Source: SAR92 clade bacterium (lineage in GTDB: Bacteria; Pseudomonadota; Gammaproteobacteria; Pseudomonadales; Porticoccaceae). From it: 60,699 nt of DNA. Each line of letters starts with the position of its first letter. Position 1 is the first letter of the stretch. Positions 33,652-42,794 of the stretch are shown here, piece after piece. Both the position numbers and the translations under genes were made by a program. Location: the NCBI GenBank assembly GCA_018607545.1, contig JABBBF010000005.1, forward strand, positions 1 through 60,699. Reading direction: 5' to 3'. The notes beneath the pieces are model-generated. The model worked only from the letters and a program-made list of their open reading frames with translations, was not told the DNA's origin and searched no databases.

Positions 33652-34377
33652 TTAATCGTCTGAAATATGGTCGTGCATCTGTACGCGCAGCTTATTGACG
33701 CAGGCAGAGAGGATTTGGCTCACTCTGGACTCACTTATTTCCAGCACGGCGCCGATTTCTTTAAGGTTCATTTCTTCTACATAGTAAAGCGAGACAACGG
33801 TTCGATCGCGCTCCGGAAGATTGCCGATGGAAGCGGCAAGAGTTTCCATAAATTGCTCTTCCACTATATCACTTTCGGGCTCATTGCCTTTGCTACTTGG
33901 CAGATCCACTGATTCTGGAAGTTGTGCCTCCAGTGAGACGGTCTGAAAACGGTGAGCATGAGTGCGCTCTTTTTGAAATGTCTCAGCATCCTTGCCCATA
34001 AAATCCGCCAGCTCCGCTTGCGAGGGTGCACGACCTAACTGCCCTGTCAGCGCTTCGGTGGCCTCATTGTGATCGCGGATACTGACAATTGCCGAGCGCG
34101 GAAGATAAGACATTTTGCGCACCTGATCGAGAATGGCGCCGCGGATACGATTTTTCGCGAATATTTCAAAGTCTACCCCTTTGCTGGCATCAAAGGATTT
34201 ATCAGCTTCTATGAGGCCGATCATACCCACCTGAATCAGCTCTTCGAGCTCCATAAAGTTGGGCAGGCGAGCCTTCAAGTGAAGCGCGACCCGTTTCACC
34301 AGGCCAATGTGATCTACCAGAGAGGTGCTGGGTTGACTGGCATTTTGAATCTCCTCATAGAGGCTGGTATCAGACAT
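33652..34377 (-). CDS. fliA: RNA polymerase sigma-28 factor FliA
   Basis: FliA directs transcription of late flagellar genes. The 241-residue protein has region 2 (LIQVGMIGLIEADKSFD and FAKNRIRGAILDQVRK), region 3 and region 4 (ERDRTVVSLYYVEEMNLKEIGAVL followed by ISESRVSQI), all of the FliA type. The ATG lies two bases after the flhG stop, so the genes are coupled. Its anti-sigma factor FlgM is encoded at 43366. Sigma-28-like promoters are found in the window before pomA, flgP, flgM and flagellin. Confidence 0.97.
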   Translation of the reverse strand: MSDTSLYEEIQNASQPSTSLVDHIGLVKRVALHLKARLPNFMELEELIQVGMIGLIEADKSFDASKGVDFEIFAKNRIRGAILDQVRKMSYLPRSAIVSIRDHNEATEALTGQLGRAPSQAELADFMGKDAETFQKERTHAHRFQTVSLEAQLPESVDLPSSKGNEPESDIVEEQFMETLAASIGNLPERDRTVVSLYYVEEMNLKEIGAVLEISESRVSQILSACVNKLRVQMHDHISDD

Positions 34378-34379
34378 GG

Positions 34380-35207
34380 TTATGACACCTTTGAGGCCAG
34401 CTGGGCAGCGACGCGTTCAACAAAAAACTGGATATTGCCATTGAGGGGAACATCGGGTTCAAGGCGCATGATCTCATTGGCCAGATTGCCAAAATCGCGT
34501 GCAGCAAGTGAGGCTGGCGAATAAGTCACCAGTGGCTGCGAGGCCTTTGTAGCCTGAACCACCATGCTGTCGGCACTGATCGAGTGCAGATATTTAATCT
34601 CTCCGTCGAGAAAATTTCGGATGACGGTGTTAATGCTGGTGAAGAGACGCTGACCTTCGCGTTGCGATTCAACGCCATTGGGCACCAGAAAGATACGATC
34701 GAGATTATGTTCCTGCATCATCACTTTGATGGTGCTGTAGGCATCGGCAATGGAGTAGGGCTCATTTTTTACGACCACGATTCTGTACTGACAGGCCCCC
34801 ATAAAGGCCATTACCGAATCGGAGAGGCCGGCGGCGACATCGACAATCAGGTAGTCGATATCATCATCGAGTTCTGAAAAAGCATGAATAATTCCGGCAG
34901 TTTCTTGTGGGCCGAGGGATGCCATACGCTGAATGCCAGTGGCTCCGGGAACCAGTTTGATACCTGATGGCCCTTCAACAATAATCTCGCTGAGGCTTTT
35001 CTCGCCGGACACGACATGACTTAGGTTAAATGGTGCTCGAATACCCAGTGCGAGCTGAGCATTGGCCAATCCCAGGTCGGCGTCAAAAATCATCACTTTT
35101 TTGCCACGCGAGGCAAGTTTCATCGCAAGGTTGATGGAGACAGTTGTCTTCCCAACGCCGCCTTTGCCGCTGGCAATGCCGATAATTTGTGTGGCCGGTC
35201 TATCCAT
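34380..35207 (-). CDS. flhG: MinD-like ATPase FlhG (FleN)
   Basis: FlhG limits flagellar number at the pole together with FlhF. The 275-residue protein begins directly with IIGIASGKGGVGKT, the deviant Walker A with the MinD signature lysine (residues 15-21), followed by VMIFDADLGLANAQLALG. The usual DTAAG switch reads DVAAG, and the CDEPTSITDAYALIK segment is replaced by KNEPYSIADAYSTIK. The C-terminus keeps QFFVERV. The DQAxxLR helix that activates FlhF in some FlhG proteins is absent, as I recall for Pseudomonas FleN too. It lies between flhF and fliA. Confidence 0.93.
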   Translation of the reverse strand: MDRPATQIIGIASGKGGVGKTTVSINLAMKLASRGKKVMIFDADLGLANAQLALGIRAPFNLSHVVSGEKSLSEIIVEGPSGIKLVPGATGIQRMASLGPQETAGIIHAFSELDDDIDYLIVDVAAGLSDSVMAFMGACQYRIVVVKNEPYSIADAYSTIKVMMQEHNLDRIFLVPNGVESQREGQRLFTSINTVIRNFLDGEIKYLHSISADSMVVQATKASQPLVTYSPASLAARDFGNLANEIMRLEPDVPLNGNIQFFVERVAAQLASKVS

Positions 35208-35418
35208 AAATGTCTTTTCAACTCTTTATAAATTGATTAACGCGTTAGCACGGGTGCACAGTCGGCTCATGTGCCGTACTGACACAACTCCCTGTGCAGG
35301 TAAATCGATGTAAACAATTGGGCTGGATGCTGGTTTTGAAGCACAGCTTTTAGTTGTAATTTTTCTTCGAAAACTCATTTTCGTCGATTACCCATACCTA
35401 GTCAAACGAAATGCGGGA

Positions 35419-36717
35419 TCAGGAAAAATTCAGTGGCAGTTGCGATAGAGCCTGTCCTGCAAGGGTTAAACCAGTTAACGGAATCGCACTGTCTGCAATA
35501 GTGGGAAGTACCGCCGCCACTGAGACAGGTGTCGGGTTGTTTAGGAGTAGAGATATGACCGCCCAGGGGTGAACCTCACCTTCAAAGCGCGACAGCATTA
35601 CTGAGTCCCACAGCAGGCCATCCGCTCTCAACTGACGTTTTGCCGATGCTTCCGATGCGTCTGCAGCTACGACAAGGTGCTTTTGTGCCTCGGGCAGTGC
35701 AGCGCTGAGTTTTTCTATATGAGTTTCAATGTCGACCCCAGAGGTGTCAATAATGGTGAGCTTGCGAGCGCTGACTTCAGCGATCAGCTGGGTCAGCATA
35801 TCAATCGACGTCGCGCGGAAGGTTTCAACGCCGGCCTGAGAGCCAATCAGCTGAGTTTGCGACCATGCGCCGATGCGAATATCGTTGTAGCTGATCAATA
35901 CCACTTCATCTTCACCGTACTGCTGAGCCATCTGTTTTGCCAGACGCCCCGCCATCAGGGTTTTACCCGATCCGGAATTGCCGGCGATAATATGAACGCC
36001 CTGCATACCATTAAGTAAATCAACAGATTCAATGGCATCACCCATAGCGACAGTGATCTCTTCGATAGCTTCGTGCATGGAGTCGCTCTGGTTGATCACC
36101 TCGACGACAGATTCTCGCAGGCCGAGGGGCATGCCAGTCTCATTGAACGCTGCGATCAGGGGGCGCATCTCTTCGGTAACCGCCATGGTGCCAGTCCAGG
36201 AATCCTTCTGCTGAGCCATTTTGAATTCGTTGCGCATCAAACTGAGCTCCTGCTTCACAAGGTCGACAATTTCCCGTGCCTTTAAATACTCCCGGTCTGC
36301 AGCTTCCTTGTGCTCCTCAGCGTTTAATGCATTGCTGGCTTTGTCCAGTGGCCTCTCTGTCAGGAAGTTGCGGGCGGACACGGCGATTGGTGAGGCTATC
36401 TTTTTCAGCGGTTGTGATGCAGGCTCTGAAACAATCTCGCTATCGCTAAACGGCTCGCTGGACATTACTAAGGGCTTGCCGGCTATCTGTGCGTCGATAA
36501 AGTCATCAAAACTGACCTCACTGCTGCCTGCGGCCGGTGCTTCAGGGGGTTTATTCAATGCCGCTTTGACATCAGATACCAGATCAAGAGCGACAATGAT
36601 CTCGGTTTGACCCTTGACCTTGTTGTTGGCAACAATCATGGCGTCTTCACCGTGAAGGTTAAATACTTTCTCCATTGCGCTGCGTGTATCCCGGGCGAGT
36701 ATGCGTTGTAGTTCCAT
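35419..36717 (-). CDS. flhF: Polar flagellar SRP-type GTPase FlhF, with degenerate GTP motifs
   Basis: FlhF marks the cell pole for flagellum assembly. The 432-residue protein has a disordered N-terminal B domain, a helical N domain and a G domain. Walker A is GNSGSGKT (246-253) and IIDTSG (322-327) is the G3 motif. The DxxR of G2 reads NDIR (278-281), with Asn in place of the first Asp. The G4 TKLD reads SRFE (376-379), without the guanine-specifying Asp. GTP binding may be weakened or changed. The order flhA-flhF-flhG-fliA is that of other polar flagellates, which supports the identification. Confidence 0.9.
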   Translation of the reverse strand: MELQRILARDTRSAMEKVFNLHGEDAMIVANNKVKGQTEIIVALDLVSDVKAALNKPPEAPAAGSSEVSFDDFIDAQIAGKPLVMSSEPFSDSEIVSEPASQPLKKIASPIAVSARNFLTERPLDKASNALNAEEHKEAADREYLKAREIVDLVKQELSLMRNEFKMAQQKDSWTGTMAVTEEMRPLIAAFNETGMPLGLRESVVEVINQSDSMHEAIEEITVAMGDAIESVDLLNGMQGVHIIAGNSGSGKTLMAGRLAKQMAQQYGEDEVVLISYNDIRIGAWSQTQLIGSQAGVETFRATSIDMLTQLIAEVSARKLTIIDTSGVDIETHIEKLSAALPEAQKHLVVAADASEASAKRQLRADGLLWDSVMLSRFEGEVHPWAVISLLLNNPTPVSVAAVLPTIADSAIPLTGLTLAGQALSQLPLNFS

Positions 36718-36734
36718 TGTTCAGTTACCTTGTA

Positions 36735-38840
36735 TTAATCTGTTTCATCAATATTAACGGTTGCCACGACCTTCACCGATTGATCTTCCGGAATCTCGCT
36801 GTAGGAGAGGACGGTGAGATCGGCGAGGCGGTGGCGAATAATTTTTGACAGCCAGGGGCGAATGCCTGGTGAGACCACCAGCACAGCTGGAAGTCCCTGG
36901 TTCTCAACTTCTTGGGTATTTTCGGCCAATGCTTTTAACAGGCCTTCGGCCAGCTTCGGTTCGATGACCAGGCTCTGGTTGCCGGCGCTCTGCTGCAATA
37001 CGTTGTGTAGCATTTGCTCGAGCGAGGGCTCCAGGGTAATGACTGGCAGATTGTCATTGATCTCCACCAGCCCCTGCACAATCATGCGTCCGAGCTTTGG
37101 TCGCACTGCTGCTGTCAGCTCATCGGCATCCTGGGTTCGCACGCTTTCAGTGGCGAGTGCCTCAATGATGGTGCGCATATCTCTTACCGAGACGGCTTCA
37201 TCGAGAATGTTTTGCAATACTTTAGTAATGGTGGCCAGTGATAACTTGTCCGGCACCAGGTCTTCCACGAGCTTTGGCGCCCGTGCGGCTACTTTATCAA
37301 GCAGCTGCTGAGTTTCATCGTGGCTGAGTAGTTCAGCGGAATTGGTTCGCAGCAGCGTATTTAAGTGGGTTGCTATGGCTGTTGCTGAGTCCACAACGGT
37401 GTAGCCTAGCGTTCGGGCATAGTCACGCTGACTCGGGTCGATCCACACCGCATCCAGGCCAAAGGCTGGCTCTTTGGTCGCGATACCTTCAACCTCTCCA
37501 TGTACCTGTCCGGGATTGATCGCCATTTCACGACCGACCTTGATTTCTCCCTTACCCCTTACCACGCCGTTCATCACGATATGATAGACATCAGGTGCCA
37601 GATCAAGATTGTCGCGGATACGAATCGGCTGGATAAGGAAGCCGAGTTCTGCCGAGAGTTTTTTGCGTACCCCTTTGACTCGGGACAGTAACTGCCCGCC
37701 AGCATCTGGATTGACCAGCGGGATCAAGCCATAGCCAATATCCAGACCCACAAGATCGACCTGGTCTACATCGTCCCAGCCCAACTCTTCTTTAGTGGCA
37801 TTTTCCTTTTCTGATGCTGCAGCATTCAGGGTTACATTTAATTCTCGCTTCTGCGCATCTTGCCCGAGATAGTATCCGAGTACTGCGGCGCCGGCGCCAA
37901 GACTTAAAAACATGACATGAGGCATTCCAGGAACTAGCCCAAGCAGTATCAAAATACCTGCGGCTACGAAGAATGCCATTGGATTGTTTAACTGGGTTTT
38001 AGCCTGTTCAGACATTGACTCCGACGTGGTCACTCGGGTGACAATAATGGCTGTGGCCAGAGATAACAGAAGTGATGGAATCTGCGCCACCAAACCATCA
38101 CCAATGGTCAGCAGAACATAGATGCGGCCGGCTTCGGAAAAGCTCAGGTCGTGCTGGCTGATGCCGATAATAAGTCCGCCGATAATATTGATTAACAAAA
38201 TCAACAAGCCGGCGATGGCGTCGCCGCGAACAAATTTTGAGGCACCGTCCATCGAGCCGAAAAAATCTGACTCTTGGGAAATCTCTTCACGGCGAAATTT
38301 TGCGGTTTCCTGATCGATAACGCCCGCATTGAGGTCGGCATCGATAGCCATCTGCTTGCCGGGCATCGCATCCAGGGTAAAGCGAGCAATAACCTCGGAC
38401 ACTCGTCCGGCACCTTTGGTGACAACGATAAAGTTAATGATCATCAAAATTGAAAAGATAATAAAACCAACAAGATAGTTGCCGGCAATAACGAACTCAC
38501 CGAAGGCCTCAATAACCTTGCCTGCGGAATCCGATCCCTCGTGTCCTTTAACCAGAACCAGGCGTGTCGAGGCGACATTGAGACCCAGCCGCAGCATTGT
38601 GGCGAGCAGCAGAATGGATGGAAAAGACGAGAAGTCCAGTGGCTTGGAGCTATTGATGGCGACCATAATGATCACCAGTCCGATAATAATATTAAAGGTA
38701 AAGAGAAAATCTAATAAAAACGCCGGTAGCGGCAGAATCAGCATTGAGATAATCAGCAAAACCAGTGCCGGAACACCCAGTGATGACAGTTCGATTTTCG
38801 ACATGTCCTGTCGTATGTTTGACAGTATTGCGCTAGCCAT
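36735..38840 (-). CDS. flhA: Flagellar export gate protein FlhA
   Basis: FlhA is the large export-gate protein that docks chaperone-substrate complexes. The 701-residue protein has eight predicted membrane helices in the first half. The conserved FHIPEP-type region appears as RLGLNVASTRLVL and FIVVTKGAGRVSEVIARFTLDAMPGKQMAIDADLNAG in successive segments, and a cytoplasmic domain follows with YTVVDSATAIATHLN. It is the first gene of the minus-strand operon, with a sigma-54 promoter about 75 bases upstream. Confidence 0.97.
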   Translation of the reverse strand: MASAILSNIRQDMSKIELSSLGVPALVLLIISMLILPLPAFLLDFLFTFNIIIGLVIIMVAINSSKPLDFSSFPSILLLATMLRLGLNVASTRLVLVKGHEGSDSAGKVIEAFGEFVIAGNYLVGFIIFSILMIINFIVVTKGAGRVSEVIARFTLDAMPGKQMAIDADLNAGVIDQETAKFRREEISQESDFFGSMDGASKFVRGDAIAGLLILLINIIGGLIIGISQHDLSFSEAGRIYVLLTIGDGLVAQIPSLLLSLATAIIVTRVTTSESMSEQAKTQLNNPMAFFVAAGILILLGLVPGMPHVMFLSLGAGAAVLGYYLGQDAQKRELNVTLNAAASEKENATKEELGWDDVDQVDLVGLDIGYGLIPLVNPDAGGQLLSRVKGVRKKLSAELGFLIQPIRIRDNLDLAPDVYHIVMNGVVRGKGEIKVGREMAINPGQVHGEVEGIATKEPAFGLDAVWIDPSQRDYARTLGYTVVDSATAIATHLNTLLRTNSAELLSHDETQQLLDKVAARAPKLVEDLVPDKLSLATITKVLQNILDEAVSVRDMRTIIEALATESVRTQDADELTAAVRPKLGRMIVQGLVEINDNLPVITLEPSLEQMLHNVLQQSAGNQSLVIEPKLAEGLLKALAENTQEVENQGLPAVLVVSPGIRPWLSKIIRHRLADLTVLSYSEIPEDQSVKVVATVNIDETD

Positions 38841-38912
38841 TAAATAAAGCCCTTTAAAAACAACAAGTTAGGTTTTTGCATTACAGTTAATTTCTTTCCC
38901 ATACCCATACTT

Positions 38913-38928
38913 AGCAATATCTGTGCCA
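38913..38928 (-). promoter_or_regulatory. Sigma-54 promoter of the flhA operon
   Basis: On the minus strand the sequence is TGGCACAGATATTGCT, with GG and GC exactly 12 bases apart. It lies about 73 bases before the flhA start. Unlike the flgB and flrC promoters, no cluster of the GCGGCAA heptamer is nearby; only a single TTGCCGT at 39125 and a GCGGCAG inside flhA were seen. Confidence 0.8.
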
Positions 38929-39053
38929 TAGAGGAGAGCAATATCTCTGCTCCCGCAGACGCACCGCTGTGAGGCCAGGGACACTGGTGTTGAGTTCAGG
39001 CAGTTTGGTAAAGAGGGCTGAGAATAGATAGCTGGGTTTTTGTTCAACCGGCC

Positions 39054-39080
39054 TAAAGGCAGAGGTTTAACTGTCGATAG
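39054..39080 (+). promoter_or_regulatory. Sigma-28 (FliA) promoter of flgP-flgT
   Basis: TAAA (39054-39057), exactly 15 bases, then GTCGATAG (39073-39080), two mismatches from GCCGATAA. It lies about 100 bases before flgP. Confidence 0.65.
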
Positions 39081-39181
39081 TAGAGATACAGAGAAATTAG
39101 CTTTGCAGCGCGGACAGAGCTGATTTGCCGTCCAATTTATAGTGGCGGCTATTCTATGATTCGACCGTAGCAGGAATTACC

Positions 39182-39658
39182 ATGAAAGCACCTGTCTTAA
39201 AAAATTTGAAAATCACCGTTCTGAGCAGTGTTTTTGTACTGCTGGCCAGCTGTACGATGACTGAGGATCAATATAACGCCGCCCTGGTTGATACCCTGAT
39301 GCGTGAAAAGGGCAATATTCTTGCTACCGGTTATGCGGTCATCAGCGTTCAGCCACACGACAACCCGGCTCAGCAGCGTATATTATCGATTCGGGCCTCC
39401 AAGTTGGATGCCTACAGATCCCTGATAGAGCAGGTCTATGGCCAGTATTTGGATGCCAACACCACAGTGGGCCAATTAGTCGTTGAAAACGACACGTTTC
39501 GCGCGCGTGTTCAGGGAGTTATTTATGGCGCTCACCTGGTCAGCATAACGCCGGTGGGAGAGGACACCTATGAAGTGACCATGTCCCTCGATCGCGATAT
39601 TGTTGAAGATTTACGTACGCTCTATCTCGAGCAGATGATTACCCGGCCCGGCGCCTGA
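39182..39658 (+). CDS. flgP: Flagellar outer-membrane lipoprotein FlgP (LPP20 family)
   Basis: FlgP forms an outer-membrane-associated disk or H-ring part around the basal body in Vibrio and relatives. The 158-residue protein has a lipoprotein signal peptide with lipobox LASC (Cys24). The LPP20-type domain follows, with GYAVISVQPHDNPAQQRILSIR, ASKLDAYRSLIEQVYG and TVGQLVVENDTFRARVQG, a typical FlgP pattern. An AGGA site lies just before the ATG. flgT follows after 25 bases; flgO, which is present in Vibrio, is not seen. Confidence 0.88.
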   Translation: MKAPVLKNLKITVLSSVFVLLASCTMTEDQYNAALVDTLMREKGNILATGYAVISVQPHDNPAQQRILSIRASKLDAYRSLIEQVYGQYLDANTTVGQLVVENDTFRARVQGVIYGAHLVSITPVGEDTYEVTMSLDRDIVEDLRTLYLEQMITRPGA

Positions 39659-39683
39659 TAGCTATCTACTGCGATTATCTATC

Positions 39684-40916
39684 ATGAGTTTATCTCCATT
39701 ACAGCGCCTCTGTCGCACTGGCTTGACCATGGCCGCACTGCTCTGTGCTGCCGAAATGGTCTCTGCCTCTGAGGCCGATCGACGCCTTGAGGCGATCAAG
39801 CAGGCGTTGATTGATCTCAGTCTCGGATCTGAGCTGCAGCTTTCTTCCAGCGCCTATGTCGATGCTCGCGGTGTATTGCACGAATCATCTCTGGTAACCA
39901 GTCAATCACAGGTGCGTGGCGTCCGTGTATTGTCTTATCTGGAGGAGTCCGGCATAACTTCAGTAAGTCTCGATGCCATTATGGCAGCGAGTGAATGTGC
40001 GATTTCACGGCCGGATCTGCGCCGCCAGGTGTTGGTCACTGTTAATTATGGTGAAGGGAATCCGCGCCTTGGTGACCATTATATGAGTGAAGTGGCGGCA
40101 CTATCACAGCACAGCGTCGCCGCGGCGCTCTCTGACTCGGCGAACTGGGCAGTGGTTGAGCAGCAGAGATTTGCCAGCCGTTATCACCAAAAAATGGCTG
40201 CTAGCAATAACCTTGAGCCACCCTTTGAACTACAGCTCACGCTCGGGGAAGCATTACCGCGACGGGCGAGCAGGGCACAGATCAATCAGTATCTCAGCAA
40301 TCAAAGTGCCGGTGCGCTGTTTGAGACTGGTGCAAAAATATCCGCTCTGTCGGATAGACAATCTTGGCCATCAAAGACGCTGGCCTGGGATTTACGTTTG
40401 ATTGACCCCTTACTGGGCAAGGTTATACTCGCTGAAAACGGCAAGATTAACTATCCAAGCCAGAATCGTGGTTACAGTAAGTCTTATCTGCCCGGACGAT
40501 TTGTACGCGAATTGTCGACCCTTTCGCAAAGCTTTGTCGCAGCAGTGGACGACATACTGCAGTGCTTGCCGCGCTATTATCATGTTAGCCACAGTGGTCG
40601 CCATGGAAGCTTTTCAGGCCAGTTAGTGAGTGGCAGACAAAGTGATAGTCCCGAGCAAGGGCTAGAGTTCAAGATCAATGGTGGGAGGATTGCAGGCGTG
40701 CAGATAGGTGATCAGTTTCTGCTAAGTCGCACACCACAGATTACCGGTGAGGGTGCCAGTCTCGATGATATTGAGAAGCTGGTTCTCGCCGAGGTACAGG
40801 AGGTCAACCGACACTCTGCAATGTTGATGCCGATTGCTGGTCAGCATCGGCCCAGCGCAGCTGAAGAGTCTCGGTCTAGCACTAACTTTTCAAACTATGT
40901 AGCAATCTATTTTTAA
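39684..40916 (+). CDS. flgT: Flagellar H-ring protein FlgT
   Basis: FlgT is a periplasmic protein that builds the H ring and supports stator assembly in sodium-driven polar flagella. The 410-residue protein has a signal peptide (about 1-28). An N-terminal domain includes ASKSDA-like EADRRLEAIKQALIDLSLG and an SYLEESG stretch, a middle domain resembles TolB-type ATP-free folds, and a C-terminal domain has FKINGGRIAGVQIGDQFLL, matching FlgT-C. Position directly after flgP agrees. Conservation in this family is low, so the call depends partly on neighbours. Confidence 0.75.
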   Translation: MSLSPLQRLCRTGLTMAALLCAAEMVSASEADRRLEAIKQALIDLSLGSELQLSSSAYVDARGVLHESSLVTSQSQVRGVRVLSYLEESGITSVSLDAIMAASECAISRPDLRRQVLVTVNYGEGNPRLGDHYMSEVAALSQHSVAAALSDSANWAVVEQQRFASRYHQKMAASNNLEPPFELQLTLGEALPRRASRAQINQYLSNQSAGALFETGAKISALSDRQSWPSKTLAWDLRLIDPLLGKVILAENGKINYPSQNRGYSKSYLPGRFVRELSTLSQSFVAAVDDILQCLPRYYHVSHSGRHGSFSGQLVSGRQSDSPEQGLEFKINGGRIAGVQIGDQFLLSRTPQITGEGASLDDIEKLVLAEVQEVNRHSAMLMPIAGQHRPSAAEESRSSTNFSNYVAIYF

Positions 40917-40937
40917 GTGGCGGATGGAGAGAGAGTA

Positions 40938-41384
40938 ATGCACAGATTAACGCAAAGTATAAAAGGCAGACGCTTGGTCGCAGTAGCAGTTGCTCTGGGG
41001 CTGTTCAGCAGTGTCAGCCTCGCGGAGCCGCAAAATGCCGAGCGTGCCTTAGCGCAGTTGATGAAAGATGTGCAACGTCTGCAGCCGGCGCTGGCGCAGG
41101 TAAAAAGTGAAGATGGCTATTACACCACGCGTCGCGGTGATACTGTCGATATGATCCTTAAGCGAATGCTGCCCAATATGCCGGTCAAAAAAGCGATATT
41201 GCGCCAGGCGCTGGTCAAGGCCAACCCCCATGCCTTTAAGCGCAGCAATCCCAACTGGATGTATGCTAACAAGCGACTTCGACTTCCCGGCGCCAAGGAT
41301 ATACACAACGTTATTTTTGTCGAACAATCGGGACGCAAGAACAGCAAGCGCGATGAGCGACTTAGCTGGATCAAATATCCATAG
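40938..41384 (+). CDS. Periplasmic protein with FimV/LysM-like domain
   Basis: The 148-residue protein has a signal peptide (about 1-28, ending SLAEP) and a helical segment. It then has YYTTRRGDTVDMILKRMLP, LRQALVKANPHAF and NPNWMYANKRLRLP, the pattern of the N-terminal peptidoglycan-binding domain of FimV/HubP polar organisers. The long acidic C-terminal part of FimV is absent. I chose ATG 40938 because GGAGAGAGAG lies just upstream. Its place after flgT suggests a flagellar or polar role (inference). Confidence 0.7.
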   Translation: MHRLTQSIKGRRLVAVAVALGLFSSVSLAEPQNAERALAQLMKDVQRLQPALAQVKSEDGYYTTRRGDTVDMILKRMLPNMPVKKAILRQALVKANPHAFKRSNPNWMYANKRLRLPGAKDIHNVIFVEQSGRKNSKRDERLSWIKYP

Positions 41385-41445
41385 CGGCAACCCCTCGCTG
41401 CTCGGTTGCTAGCCTACTAACACCACCAGATGGCAGGTATATAAA

Positions 41446-42492
41446 GTGCTGGGACCAGAGCTGATCAATTTAACTGCACGGCCGACGCCAATTTTTCTCG
41501 AGGGTTCGGCATCGATTCAACTCACCCAGCAGGCGGCCAAAGATTTGGGCCTTAAAGACGGCCAGGTTGTTCAGGCGGTTATCGCTGCCCGCGGTGACCT
41601 GCTGAAACTGATGATTAACAACAGAGAGTTGGATTGGCCCGGCAGCAGCCGATTTAATCCCGGTGACAAGCTCGAGTTCAGGGTCGAGCAAAGTATCTTT
41701 GGGCGCGTATTAATTCCTCTGGCCCGATCCGCCACCAGCAATAATCCGTTAGCCCAGTCTCCACGGTTGCTCAGTCTTATGCATCGTCCCCAGCAGGCCT
41801 CAGTACTGGCGGGCCTGTTTAAGCAGGGTGGTCTCGATGCACTGCTGTCACAGCGCGGGGGTGCTGAGCAGATCCGCGCTAGCCTGCTGTTTTCCATGGC
41901 AAAGTTATCTCCCCAAGACGTCAGGCGTGGCCTGCTTAACTCTGGCCTTTTTGGTGAGGCATTGATCGCGGCGGGTGTCCCGCAGCAGGGTCCTGATATC
42001 AAACAATTGCTGCGAATTTTAATGCGCAGTATTCCTCCGCAGAGTGCCGCTGCTGCAGAGCTGGACAGCGCCATCGATGAGGTTGAAAGCAAACAGCTGG
42101 AAAGTTTGCAAACTCAGCAGTCGAGAGAATATCAGTACAGTTTTGTGCTGCCGTTTATGGATGCCAATCCGGTTGAGGTAGAGCTTTACCGTCAACCCGA
42201 CAACGGTGCAGACAGTTCAGATGAATGGGTTATCAACCTGCATACCGAATCACCCAATCTCGGGAAGTTGTGGCTAAAGACAACCCTTAAATCGGCCAGC
42301 AGCATCGAGATGATAATGTGGGCACCCTTCGCCGATGTCGCCCAGCGAGCTGAGGCCGCCGCCGGCGAGCTTGAATATGAACTAAACCGTTTTGGTCTTA
42401 ATTTAACCAAGCTGGAAGTACTCAGCGCACCGCGTCCTTCACTCAGTGATGGGCTCAGCGGCAGCGGCCAGGTTGTGGATGTCAGCACATGA
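41446..42492 (+). CDS. Second FliK-like protein (hook-length-control C-terminal domain)
   Basis: The 348-residue protein, starting with GTG, has an N-terminal domain (residues 1-90, with FLEGSASIQLTQQAAKDLGLKDG) and a helical middle. Its C-terminal FliK-like domain has SFVLPFMDANPVEVELY, NLGKLWLKTTLKSASSIEMIMWAP and ELEYELNRFGLNLTKLEV. It is distinct from FliK at 22559. It overlaps by four bases with an FlhB-type C-terminal-domain gene, an arrangement also known as ylqG-ylqH in Bacillus. The function of such pairs is not established. Confidence 0.78.
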   Translation: MLGPELINLTARPTPIFLEGSASIQLTQQAAKDLGLKDGQVVQAVIAARGDLLKLMINNRELDWPGSSRFNPGDKLEFRVEQSIFGRVLIPLARSATSNNPLAQSPRLLSLMHRPQQASVLAGLFKQGGLDALLSQRGGAEQIRASLLFSMAKLSPQDVRRGLLNSGLFGEALIAAGVPQQGPDIKQLLRILMRSIPPQSAAAAELDSAIDEVESKQLESLQTQQSREYQYSFVLPFMDANPVEVELYRQPDNGADSSDEWVINLHTESPNLGKLWLKTTLKSASSIEMIMWAPFADVAQRAEAAAGELEYELNRFGLNLTKLEVLSAPRPSLSDGLSGSGQVVDVST

Positions 42493-42773
42493 AACAATAT
42501 AAACCCCAGCGTCGAGCTGTGGCGCTGGAATATGGTCAGCGCACCGCGCCGGTGATGACTGCCAAAGGCCAGGGTGAACTCGCTGAGCTGATTATCGAAG
42601 AGGCCAAAAAGCAGGGGGTCTACATAGCTGAAGATCCTCAGCTTGTCGGGCTGTTGGGTCAGCTTGAGGTGAACGATGAGATACCTGAGAGCCTCTATGT
42701 TGCCGTGTCGGTGATTCTCTCTTGGGTCTACTGGCTAAAGGGGATGGAGCCAGGCGATGAAAAGATTAGGTAA
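42489..42773 (+). CDS. FlhB C-terminal-domain-like protein (YlqH/FhlB type)
   Basis: The 94-residue protein aligns with the cytoplasmic domain of FlhB after its cleavage site: AVALEYGQRTAPVMTAKGQGELAE matches the FlhB strand, and IIEEAKKQGVYIAEDPQLVGLL and EIPESLYVAVSVILSWVY match the following helices. The NPxH cleavage motif is missing. It has no membrane part. It may act with, or substitute for, the cleaved FlhB C-terminus in export switching (inference). Confidence 0.85.
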   Translation: MKQYKPQRRAVALEYGQRTAPVMTAKGQGELAELIIEEAKKQGVYIAEDPQLVGLLGQLEVNDEIPESLYVAVSVILSWVYWLKGMEPGDEKIR

Positions 42774-42794
42774 GCGTGACCCGAGGCGAGATGC

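Larger units (their letters stand above)
38841..39181. other. Divergent regulatory region between flhA and flgP
   Basis: This 341-base gap holds a sigma-54 promoter for flhA (minus strand, 38913-38928), a sigma-28-type promoter for flgP (plus strand, 39054-39080) and an AGGA ribosome site for flgP. I see no gene or repeat in it. Confidence 0.7.
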
